DNA of 49,814 nucleotides from NCBI GenBank assembly GCA_009733775.1, contig WOGZ01000250.1, forward strand, positions 1 through 49,814, written 5' to 3'. Within the stretch, counting starts at the first letter, position 1; the number at the start of each line of letters is the position of its first letter. The notes beneath the pieces are model-generated. The model was not told the DNA's origin and made no database searches. It saw only the letters and a program-made list of their open reading frames with translations. The position numbers were made by a program, and so were the translations under genes. The DNA comes from Alectoria sarmentosa (taxonomy: Eukaryota > Ascomycota > Lecanoromycetes > Lecanorales > Parmeliaceae). This document shows positions 1-11,402 of the stretch, piece after piece.

Positions 1-1034
1 TTAATTTAAGCGTTTTTTAATATATAAAATTTATAACATTTTTTATATTTAATTTTAAAGTCGTATAAATATAATTTATTAATTAATATACGATTATTTC
101 GTTGCAATTGCAATATAATCTCGAAAAATTTATTAAAAATATTATAAATTTCATTTATTATTAAAGAAAAAAGTTTTTATTTTATTTTTCGAATTAAATA
201 TAAATTAATGCGTTAATTTTAACAATATCGATAAATTTAAACTTTTTAATCATTTTTTTTAAATGTTTTAAAAGTTAATGTTAATCTTTTTTTATTTAAA
301 TGAAATTATTTATATCGAAATTATTTTCGTTCGATTTATTTTTAATAATAAATTCAAAAAATTATATAATAATAATAAATAATGTTGTTAATAAAAACGA
401 TAAATTTTAAAAGTTAATATTTTATTATCGTTATATTTATATCGTTTAAATATAAATAATATCTTATTTTTAAATATATCGAATACGATTTTTTATTTAT
501 TTATTTATAATTTTTCGAATATTAAATCGTATTATTTTAATTTAATAATAAAATTAAAAAATAGTTTTTTTTATAATCGTGCACGTTTAAAATTAATTAA
601 AAATAACAAATAATAATACGTTTAATTAATTGTTTATTATATTTTCGTAATAATTTTAATTTAAAAAGAGAATAAAACTTGATTTATAAACGTTTATATA
701 TTTTAAATACGATAGTTTTATTAATAACGATAAAAACCTCGATGTATTCGCAATTTATAAAAGAATTCGTAAATATTATCTATCGATTTTATAATAATAA
801 TGTAACTGTTATTTAAAAAAATTATCGACGTATTAAGAAATTATTTAAATCATTTATTAAATATACGTTTATATTATCTTTAATTATAATTTTTAAAAAA
901 TTTAATCTTTTTTCGAAGAATTTAAAGAATTTTTTTAAGATTATATAAAATGTTTTTATCGTTATTATTCATTTTTATAGCGTGTATTTAAATAACTTCA
1001 ATTAAAGATAATTACGTTTAATGTATTTAATTTA

Positions 1035-1200
1035 ATTATAATATTAAAAAATCAAAATAATGTTAAATGTTTATATTTCGATATACATTAAATAATAATT
1101 ATAAAAAGAAATATATATATAAAGCTCGAATATATAAATAATATTAAATCGCGCTAAATTCGATCGAGTTGCGTATTGAAAAAATGAGTCGAAATTATAA
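1035..1200 (+). repeat. Decayed direct repeat, copy A
   Basis: About 165 bases that recur at 1892-2058. Both copies share a core ending in TCGATCGAGTT followed by CGTATT, and a shared block AAAATAATGTTAAATG near the start. Most differences are C/T or A/G. The copies start about 857 bases apart, so they may be LTR remnants or a duplicated element part. Confidence 0.6.
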
Positions 1201-1891
1201 CATTATTTTTTTCTTTATATCGCTATATTCTCATAATTACTCTCTTAATTTATTTTTTCATTTATTCATTAAACGTGTTATTATTGAAAATTCAAAAACG
1301 TAAAATTGAGCGATATACGCGCGTTTTCAAATTCTTCTTCATCGTAAATCTTATTGCTATTTCATTTTATTTTTATTATATAATATCACAATTCATTATC
1401 TTTTATACATTTTATATTTTTTATCTCGTAAATCATTGCAAATTCTTTTAATTACTCGATTATATTTATATATTTATACACTTTTTATATTATAAAATCG
1501 TTGTTAAATATACAATTTTTCAATTTTTTATTTATATATTATATACTTTTTATGTTATAAAATTAATTTCGTAATTATTTTTTTATTATTTCGAAAACTC
1601 GTAAATAAAGATAATGAAATCGTATTAATGTTATTTATATTTGATTATTATTATCATAAACTTACTTTTCTTCGTTTTTAATTATTTTTATAATAAACTC
1701 ATTTTCGAATTAACGTGTTTAATTAAAAAATTATATCGTAATTATTATTATTTCGCAAACTCACGTTCGTTTTTATAATATTATTTTTATATTTTGTTAA
1801 TTAACATTATAATGCCCTTCGTAAAATAAATTAACATCGTTAATATAATTTATTACGACTTAAAGACGATTAAATTTCAAATCGAATAATT

Positions 1892-2058
1892 ATTATTATA
1901 TTAGAAAATTAAAATAATGTTAAATGCTTATATTTTAATATATACGAAATAATAATTATAAAGAAAAATATATATGTGAAATTCGAATATATAAAAAATG
2001 TTAAGTCGCGTTAAACTCGATCGAGTTACGTATTCGAAAGATGAATTAAAATTATAAT
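1892..2058 (+). repeat. Decayed direct repeat, copy B
   Basis: Partner of the repeat at 1035-1200, in the same orientation. The GATCGAGTT core sits at about 2019-2027. It runs directly into a 13-base tandem repeat at 2051-2102. Confidence 0.6.
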
Positions 2059-2102
2059 ATATAATTATAATATATAATTATAATATATAATTATAATATA
2101 TA
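2051..2102 (+). repeat. 13-base tandem repeat, four exact units
   Basis: The unit ATTATAATATATA is repeated four times without error inside the AT-rich block. Perfect units among heavily mutated sequence suggest expansion after the mutation episode. Confidence 0.8.
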
Positions 2103-5100
2103 AGTTTTTTAACATTTATTTTAATTTAATTTTAATAAATTTAATTAATAAAAAAAAATTTATAAATGTTATTATAATATAAATTTTTCTTATAATTAAT
2201 ATAATTAACTTTTTTATTAAAAATGTAATTTTAAATATAATTTTTAATTCTTTTTCATATTTAACACGTTGATAATTATTTAATTTTCATAAATATTTTT
2301 TAATAAATGTTAATTCGTTGTAATTTTTATATGCGTTTCAATTCTTTTTTAAATTTTCACGAATTTTCAAACGTAAATGTCGTATTATTTTAATTTTATT
2401 TTTATTAATAATTTAATTAAATCGAATAAAATCGACGTAAAGTTTTATAAAAATATAATACTTTATTAAAGTAAACTATATTATCATTTCGCATTATTTT
2501 ATTAATTTGAATTTTTATAAATATCGATTAAATCATTCATTATTATTTTATAAAATTCGTATAAATTCGAATTATTTTTTAATCGACGTTTTATTGTTTA
2601 TTTCGAAGCTTTTTTTTTAATTTAATAATAATATAAACTAATTTAAATTTAATAATAAAATATTAATTATAATTAATAATAAATTTATAATTTATTTTGA
2701 AAAATTAATCGTTTTATATAAAAGAAATTTTATGCGTAAAAATAAAAGTATTAAATAATTTAAAACATTTAATTTTTCTAAAAATTATTTTCTTGAATTT
2801 TTTAATATAAAAATCTTTATCGATAATAATTATATCGAATTAATCTTCGAAAACGTTGTTGTTATTTTATAATTTTTTATATTATTTTGCAAATTGTTTA
2901 AATCATATTACGTTTAATATAAATGTTTTTAAATATTTTTTAATTATTAATTAACGTCGTTTTTAAATATGTTTAAAATTATGTTAAATTAAATAGTATT
3001 TTATTCGATATCGATATTAACAATTTTCTTTTCAAAAATAGTTAATAATAAAATAACATTATAATTATTTATTTGAGTTAAGAAATGACTTTTGATATTC
3101 GCACGTAGTCTTTTAATATATATATATAATCTTTTTATATATATATTTAACTTCTCAAAACTAAATAAAACAAATTAATAAAGCGAATATATTTTTCGAC
3201 GTTAATAATTAAATAGATAATTTAAAGCTAAAGTTTAAGATTCAAAATATTTCTTTATATAAAGTATTTAATTTCTTCGCATAAAATATTCAATTTCTTT
3301 ATATAAAGCATTTAATAAACTTTAAATCTTTATTTTTATTTAAACTTTTTATAAAAAAAGAAAATCAAGTTTTTATATTAAAACGTTATAATATATATTA
3401 AATTTTTACGTTAAAGTAATAAATTTTACATTAAGACATCAAATTTCAAATTTTTTATTGAGTTTCTTATATCATAAAGCGAAGCAAGTTTCTGCGTTAA
3501 GATAATAAATTTTTATATCAAAAACATTAAGTTTTTGCATTAAAGCGTCGTAACGTATTAAGACGTTAAAGTTTTAAATTTTTATTGAATACTTAACGCG
3601 TTAATAAAGATATACGAAATAAAGAATTACGTATATATATTAAAAGAAATTTAACTTTATATTTAAACGATAATATAAAAATGCTATTTAATCGTTTATT
3701 TATTTATTAAAATTTCGTGAAAACAATATATTAATTAAACGACATTAATTAAATTTCGTTATTTATGTAAAAGATATTTATTATATCGTTATTAATTTCG
3801 TACGAGAAAATTTGATAATGCGAAGTAAAAAAAATCGACTTTAAAAGATTATAAAATCGTGATTCTTTATTCGATAATAATATCGTAAAAAATTTAAATA
3901 TTTTTAATAAAAATTTTCGAATAATATAATTAATGTTATTTTAATTTAAATTATATAAAAATAATGTGTAATTATTTCTTTCGATTCGTTAATTAAATAA
4001 ATGTTTTAATATAATTTTTATATTTATTATTTTTAATAAAACGAATCGTTATCTCGATACGAATTATTTAAATTTCAATTATCGTAAATAACTTAATTTA
4101 AAAATACGATATTTTGATAATTCTATATTATAATAAAATTTTTATTAATACGATTTTTTAAATTCGTTAATTAATACGAATAAATTAAATAAAATAACTT
4201 AATTATAATATTAAAATTAATATAAATTTATATTATATAAATGTATTAAATAAAATACTTAAATGAAAAGAAAATATATATATATATAAAAAAGTTTATA
4301 TAAAAGTAAATGTCTTTATTAAAGCACGTTAATTTCAATCGAATAATGTTAAACAAAATTAATATTAAAGAAAAGTTAATTTTATTAAAAATGTAAAATA
4401 CGTTTATAATATATATGATAATAATATTATAATAATAAGTTTAAATAAAAATTTACGATCGTTTAATAATAATATATAATAAATTAAAATAATTATTTAA
4501 TTACGATATAATTTAATAATCGATCGATTTATTAATATAAACTTTATAATAATATTTTAGAAAATAATTCATTAAATGTTAATTTAAAAAATCGAAATTA
4601 ATAATAATTAACTATTAAAATAGCGTAATAAAGTATAATAATAACGTAAAATTTATTATTATAATAAATAACGTAACTTTTCTATATAAAAACTTTTATA
4701 AAAAAAATATAACGAAAATTAATATAAAAAAAAAATATAATAATAATTTAAATTTATTTATTAAATAAATAAATTATATTAATTAAATTATATAAATGTT
4801 ATTATTTAATTATTACGATAATTAATTATATTTTTAATTATATATTATTATTTTACTTTTTTTTATTTATAAAGTTTTTTAATAAAAATATAATAATGCT
4901 AATATTAATTTAATTTAGTATCTTCGATATTTTTTGAAGAAAAAGCGATTATATAAATTTTTTACGATCGCGTTTATAATAAAATAATTAATTATTATTT
5001 ATTTATTATAAAAAAAGTTATAATAATAATTAAAATTTGAAAAATGAAAATAATTTAATTATTTTATTTTATTAATTTTATATTATTTAAAAAAAAAGTA

Positions 5101-5129
5101 ATCGAAAATATAAATGTTATTTTTAATAT

Positions 5130-5300
5130 TAAATTATAAAATTATAAAATTATGAAATTAATAAATTATGATATTATGATATTATGAAATTATAAAATTA
5201 ATAAATAATAAAATTAGTAAATTATTAAATTATTAAATTATTAAATTAATAAATTATTAAATTTTTTAATTATTTAATTAATTAATATTAATTAAATTAA
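5130..5300 (+). repeat. Degenerate AAATTATTA-type short repeats
   Basis: A run of 9-10 base variants of AAATTAT(A/T)A, with a purine-changed subset containing ATGAAATTA. This is low-complexity A/T sequence with no coding potential. Confidence 0.6.
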
Positions 5301-5930
5301 TTAATAATTAATAAATAAATATAAAAAATATATGTCGTTAAATAAATATAAATTAATTAATTAAATTTAAATTTTAAATTTTTATAAAATATTATAAAAA
5401 GTAGCGTTGCGATAACGTATATTAATATTAAATTTAATATTAATTAATTTTATATAATAAATATTAATTATATAAATATATTAATTAATTAATTATTTTA
5501 TTATTTTATTATAAATATATAATTATTTTAATTTTATTTAAGTTTAAACTATTTTTAAAAGTTATAAAAGTTATAATATTTATAATAATTATAAATTGTT
5601 AATATTAAAAATATATATAAAATATTTAAAAATATTAATTTATTAACTCGTTTAATAGTTTACAAAAATCGTATTTTATTAAAATATATGTTTATAATAA
5701 ACTAAATTATTAATTATTAAAAAAAACTATTTTTTTCTTAATTTAAAATATTAAATTCGCGTATATTAAATTTTTATTTAAAGTATTTATTAAACTTTTT
5801 ATTTTTAAAATGTTTATATTCGATAATTTACGAAATTATAAAAATAATAATATTAATTTAATTTTATATAACGTTATTACGCTTTTATTTTCATTTTATT
5901 AATATTAAAATTATATTATATTATAAAACG

Positions 5931-6000
5931 TTATATTATATTATATTATATTATATTATATTATATTATATTATATTATATTATATCATATCATATCACA
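5931..6000 (+). repeat. TTATA pentamer array at the edge of the AT-rich block
   Basis: About eleven TTATA units run from 5931. They are followed by TCATA, TCATA and TCACA at the right-hand end, where normal-composition DNA begins. Every unit difference is a C/T exchange. Confidence 0.8.
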
Positions 6001-6613
6001 TTGCGCATCACGTCACATTACGCAAAAAGTTACGCAAAAAGTCACGCAAAACGCAACTTAAACCATTTAGCTTCTAGAAAGAGAAAAGATCACACAATCG
6101 AAACGAAAACACGAGTTCGATCTGGGAAAGCCAAAGGGGAGAGAGGTTATGAGGAAGTATCATGGTTCCAGCCCCACAGTGTTTCCTTATATGGCCCATT
6201 CGGGTCTAGCGCGGCTTGGCACACTGCCGACATATTCCGAGCTTCACAGCGTGTAAAACAACCTCTTCATATGAAGCTATAGCTATTACTTTTTTTCGTT
6301 CATATCGGAATACGAGCATTCAGCATCATTCCAATTCCTTGACAGGAAGGGCTTGAGAAGGGGGGGGAGGGGGGGCGTGGATAGCGGCCGAGTCAGGGCA
6401 CCAGGAAAGGCCTCAAAGTCCAAGGGAGGCAAAAGAGGAAGAGAAAGCAGCTCGTAGCAGGTTTCTAGAGACGGATGCTTTCGGAGACACTTGTTTTGAA
6501 TCATAGACGTGTTCGAGTTATATCCAACGCAATAATCAACATAAAGGTCGTTACGCTCTTTAGACAATGAACCCGCTCGCAAGAGATCTTTCAATGTACA
6601 CACCCTCCTCCTG
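6001..6613. other. Flank between AT-rich block and HAK gene
   Basis: Starts with three near copies of TTACGCAAAAAG (about 6017-6050). The rest has no convincing gene. It contains a G-rich run at 6358-6377 and includes the 3' untranslated side of the minus-strand transporter that ends at 6614. Confidence 0.5.
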
Positions 6614-9600
6614 TCAAAGGACCTTAACAAACCCCACCTCGACCAACTTCTCGACATCCAGATTCATATTCGCGACTTTACTTCCCGTATTACTCCTCAG
6701 CCACAGGAATGCCGCGAGCGCTATCTTCCTGCTCGCCCCTTTCACATTCCCCCAACCTCGCACCTCCCTAATCCGCATCTGTTCTTTACCCACGATATGG
6801 ACGACCTGGTCTTGATACGCCGCTTCCAAGGACGCAAGGGCTTGACGGACATATTGCTGTTTGCTGTTGTTTGCAAATTCGGCGGAAATGTTGAAGGCCG
6901 CGGTCGTGGAGTAGTCGGAAGAGGAGGTTGATTCTTCGGATGTGGAGTTGGACTCGGGCAAGGGAGTAGGTGCGGTCGACAAGCCGCGTTCGTGGATAAT
7001 GAAGTTGCGGATGTTTTCGTAAATGAGGAGACCGAGGTCGCTGGTGATGACCTCATCCGTGTAGCCGTGTCGGATAGTGACACGATAGAAGTCCTGCAGT
7101 GTGCTCCTCGAGCTGGTGCGCGCGAAACATCTTGCTACGCTGAAACGATCTTCGGGCGCTATCGTCGGGATTAAGAGAGGTCGGAGGTGGAAGAATACGA
7201 CGACAGCAGGGGCAGCCTGGAATTTCTGCAAAAAATGGATAAAGACAGACGGAGTACCATTTGGACTGCCGGTCTTATCGAAGAAGACGCCAACGCCACG
7301 GAGTCGGCTGACCGGCGCACCACCCATACTAGACGTGAGGCGCAGTACGGGGGCATCACCATCTTTCTCCGAATCTTGAGGTAACTCGGTCAGTAATTGG
7401 CTAGGAGGAACCCTATCCTCGCCTTCGGCATGCCATTGGTTCTCCTTCCCATAGCGCCAGAGGACGAAAATACTCGACAATAGAACCGCGAGACAAAGCG
7501 TGAACCATGCGCCGTTTGGGACTTTCGTGAGAGCAGATGAAAGATAGAGACCGTCGAGGGTGCCAAAAACTAGGAAGCCGGCAACGACGACCAGGAAAGG
7601 CAGGCGCCAGACAATCAAGGCTACAAGAGACACCATGGAAGTGGTAATGAAGGTCACAAGGATGACACAGACACCGTAGGCTTCTCCGAGCTTGGTGGTC
7701 TAGTGATACGGCTAAGTCAGCTTCATTGCGCAATAGGATTGGTGGAGGGGTCGGGGAGGAAATAGGTGCGTACATTGCTATACGCCGCTGTGACGCAAAT
7801 CGTGCCGACCATGAGAATCCAATTGACCCATGGAATGTAGATCTGACCATGGAAGATCTTCGATGTGTGTTTCACCTTGATTTGTGGGAAGTATGACAAT
7901 TTAATAATTTGGGACAACAGCTACACCAGAGTAAGCATTCCAATGATCGATCTGGGAGTCTGGCATGGGCCACTCTTACTTGGAACGTGGCAGTGATCAT
8001 AGTCTGACTTGCCACAATAGCCGCAAGAATAGCAATGACCAAACTAGGGTAGAACGTGCCCGGTGGCACAGACTCGAAGAAAGGGTTGGAGTAGGCGCCT
8101 TTGTTCTGGCTGATGTATGCAGCTTGACCGATGTACTGTATACAAGTCAGGAATCGGGAGAGGGACATCTATCCTAGATAAGAGGTAGCTTACCGCCAGC
8201 AAAAGACACGGATACGCAAAACACAGCCACGAGAGCTGGATGGCACTAGACGACAGTTAAGCTTCAGTTGTAGAAGTGGGTCGGTATCAGTATTTACCTC
8301 CTTGTAAAGGCCCCGAGATCGGCGAATAAAGCTTCAACGCCTGTGAAAGCGAGCAGAATTCCTCCAAGGGACCTCCATCCGTCAGTCTTGTTCCGTACAA
8401 AGTATGCCCCGGCAAAGTAGGGTGAGAACGCTTTAAGGACGGAATGGTCGAAATGGACGAGATTCTTGAAGAGCTTGTCAGCTCTTGGCAAAGCGTGCGT
8501 GTGAATGAGGAGAGCTTACGTAGATGCCAAAGCAGAAATTGAAAAGCAGCCAAATGATGACGATCGGCGCGAACGCGCTTCCGATCTTGGATGTTCCCAG
8601 GGGCTGAATCAGAAAAAGGCAGATCAAGATGGCGCAAGTAGTCCCAACAATGGTGGATGAGGAGATATCGGACTTGACGATTTCCAGACTACGAGCTATA
8701 TCAGTCGTCACGAACAGCGAGCCGAGAGGAAGTTGTATAGGCTCTTACCCCTGAATGGCACCCAGAACAGATTGCGCTGGCGTCAGTACCCCATCTAAGA
8801 TACCATCAGTCTCATCCGACCAACCAAGATCTTTTCAACGTACCGGACATAACCAACGACACCCCAAGTACACCAATGACCTTCAAGAACGCCTTCGTGA
8901 AGGCACTCCTCTCCATAAAGTTCCTCGCAGACTTGCTGCCAGAACTCAGTTCATTGGTCATGACCCTTTCCATCCTGATACCCCTCTCCTCTCTCGGATC
9001 GCGTCTCACGATATTTGCCTATGACGATACCTCAAGGTTAGCATTGCCCCTCGTTATCCCCAATACCATTGACCAATCACGTGCATCTAGGAACACATAC
9101 AAATCTCGACAACAAACTATAGACAGCAAAGGTCCCCCCTTCCCCCTCATCATCCGCCCTCAGGACAATGGCGATATACTTGACGCTAACCATAAGCGTC
9201 AAGGTCCAGATAATCAAGGACAGAGCGCCGAGAAGGTCATCGTAGCTGGGCTCCGAGCTGAAGGTTGAGGAGTAGACGTAGAGGGGGGAAGTGCCGATGT
9301 CGCCGTAGATGACGCCAATGGATTGGTATGCGAGCCTATAGGGGGGGGAGAAGAGATGTCAGTCGGGGAGGAGGAAGAATCGGATTGGAGTGAGCGGGTG
9401 TAGAAAGGAGAAAAGCGAAGGAAGGGAGCAAGAGGCGTACCACAAGAGATATTTGCCCCGGAAAGTCTGGGGCTCGTGTCAGTGACATGTTCCCTGACGT
9501 CGGATCGTGTTAGCGTACCTGCTTCTTTCTGACATCTCTCTCGTCCTCCTCTTCCTCGACTTCCTTCTCCTGCGTACTCGACCTACTCAAGCTCGGTTTC

Positions 9601-9710
9601 TCCAATCGTTGATGCTGTGTGTAGGCACCAGTGCCAACGGAAGGGCTGCGATTGACAGCCTCATCTACGATCTGGATGCGAGTCGCAGAGAGGGGAGGCA
9701 GTGTTTGCAT
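6614..9710 (-). CDS. HAK1: HAK/KUP-family potassium transporter
   Basis: Predicted high-affinity K+ uptake protein of the plasma membrane. Eleven exons can be joined by GT-AG introns: 9710-9519, 9466-9441, 9335-9101, 9018-8844, 8794-8749, 8688-8520, 8464-8298, 8245-8194, 8135-7980, 7920-7774 and 7699-6614. The sum is 2451 nt, giving 816 aa. The family signature GVIYGDIGTSPLYV lies near residue 80 in the first membrane helix, followed by DGVLTPAQSVLGAIQG and AFTGVEALFADLGAF, all typical of HAK/KUP. About a dozen hydrophobic segments follow, then a cytoplasmic tail with a Ser/Thr-rich stretch (STSEESTSSSDYST). The N-terminus has an acidic run (EKEVEEEEDERD) before the first helix. The start is the first ATG in the open frame and has a pyrimidine-rich leader. 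A Kha1-type antiporter gene lies upstream on the same strand. Very small exons 2, 5 and 8 make automated prediction error-prone. Confidence 0.93.
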
Positions 9711-10400
9711 GGTCGATGGCCGAAGTAAATAATGAAAGACACAGAGCTAGGAGAGGGAGAAGAGGTGTGGGAAAGATAGAAAGAGAGTATGTAATGGAGG
9801 AGAAGAGAAGGAGAGAAGGAGAGAGGGAGAGAGGGAGATAGAGGGAGAGAGATCTCTGGATGTAAAGCCATGGATGAGACAAAGAAAAGCAACACACCAC
9901 TCCAGGGTCCAGATGCACTGGACCCCTCATCCGTCCTATCAATGGCCATGACTCGTAAACAGCGAACGACATAAGCCAAACGCCCGCCATGACTCCACCA
10001 TGACTGCGCCCCCTACTTCCATGGCTGTTCGAGGCTGGTGGTGTATGGTGAATCAGCAGTGTCCTCTGCATCACGCAGTCGAGACACGGCCAAAACGACT
10101 TTACGTCTTCAGCTTGGGCCCGAGTGACTGCAGCTGCAGTGCATAAGCCCCCGGGGGGAGAGAAGGGTTGATAAAAATCGCGCAACTGTTGGACCAAAAA
10201 TCCCGCAGATCTCGCTTCCGCATGCAATCAATCCAATCAATCCAAGCAATCCACCCCCACCTCGGCCCGGCCGAACTTGTTACACACGGGACAGAGAGAA
10301 GAATGACATCTGTGTCGATAATAAACCACCGAAGAAGCCAATCTTCAATGGCTGAGATTCTTCATTTCTACGACTGGTAGAGATCCATCTACAGCTACCA
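9711..10400 (-). promoter_or_regulatory. Upstream region of the HAK gene with CT tract
   Basis: On the coding (minus) strand 9771-9866 is almost pure C/T, mostly CTCTCCCT units, just upstream of the ATG at 9710. Such pyrimidine tracts are common in filamentous-fungal promoters and 5' leaders. No TATA box can be assigned. Nothing else coding is seen. Confidence 0.5.
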
Positions 10401-10522
10401 TACCACTTACATACTAAACTAGTACCACAACTTAATGCCAAGCCTCACGCTATCCCACGCAAACATTGCAATTCTCTCGGGGAGCGGGCCGCTCTACTAG
10501 CTGCAGCTGTCCTACGAGCTTA

Positions 10523-11164
10523 TCTTAGCGGAGGGCTATGAGTCTTAAAAACTGTATCTAAACCATATTGATTTACGAGACCGCCTTTCGGCGGTTGCTT
10601 AGTAATAATATTACGCTATCGGAATATCTACGTTACGTTATATATTTTTTACGGGTTTAATTTTGTAACGGTAGCAAATCGGTTCCCATATGCATAAGTT
10701 CTCATAAAAAATACGTTGACAAAACCAAATCTTGAGACTCAGGTAACACTGTAAAATCATCATAAAACTGCCAAGTTAAATACTCGAAAGTACTATGTAG
10801 AGAAAAATATCAACGCTTTTACAAATCTGACTTCAAAAATGATCGATTTAAATAAATTTCTCGCGGGGATGATCTCTGCGACAGCCTTGAGATGTGGAGA
10901 TTATATGTGATGGGGATAACCCGACCCTTCTGTTAAAGTAAGGTGGTAAAGTCAGGTTTTCAACGCTAGTTGAAATTTATAGCTGATTAATCAATGTTTC
11001 GTCAAGTATTTGTAACGTACTATGAATTTTAACCGTATTTCTTGATAACGTATCGTTTCTGTCATCGTCTAAAGGCGGCCGTTATTCTTTAATACGTTTT
11101 ATCGGAGGAACCGTAATTCTACCGTATACGTACCGTTAAATAAATCCATAGCCTTTCGCTAAGG
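10523..11164. mobile_element. Decayed TIR element (MITE-like), about 640 bases
   Basis: The left end reads TCTTAGCGGAGGGCTATGAG. The reverse complement of the right end reads CCTTAGCGAAAGGCTATGGA. They match at most positions and all mismatches are transitions. TA dinucleotides flank both ends (10521-10522 and 11165-11166), as expected for a Tc1/mariner-type target duplication. More distant subterminal similarity continues inwards. The interior is A/T-enriched with no ORF, so it is non-autonomous or RIP-degraded. The superfamily is an inference from the TA only. Confidence 0.55.
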
Positions 11165-11402
11165 TACTTTTTAGCCCTCTTACCACCCTAACGCTAGGTC
11201 CGAGCTTCTCCAGCTCACCTGGAATATTGAATAAAGATACCACACACAACACAGAGATAACGAGACCCCCATCAATGCTGCACCAAATTCTGACTGTGCG
11301 CTCTTCATGAATTGCGAAACATGGGTGATATGACCATCATGATAAGTAAATGCGCCCCTCCACACCAGAATAAATCCCCACACCACAACAACGCTTGCTG
11401 GT

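Larger units (their letters stand above)
1..5999. repeat. AT-saturated, RIP-like repeat block without genes
   Basis: Almost the whole stretch is A and T, with scattered CG dinucleotides as nearly the only C and G. No open reading frame of useful length exists on either strand. It holds decayed direct repeats and several short tandem repeats, listed separately. This matches AT-rich isochores made in ascomycetes when RIP converts CpA to TpA in transposon copies. What element it once was cannot be read from the sequence. The switch to normal composition is abrupt, at about 6000. Confidence 0.85.

Noticed and set aside
6001..6282. 93-codon plus-strand frame at the edge of the AT-rich block
   Set aside because: Its first part is the TTACGCAAAAAG repeat, its composition is unconvincing and there is no domain.
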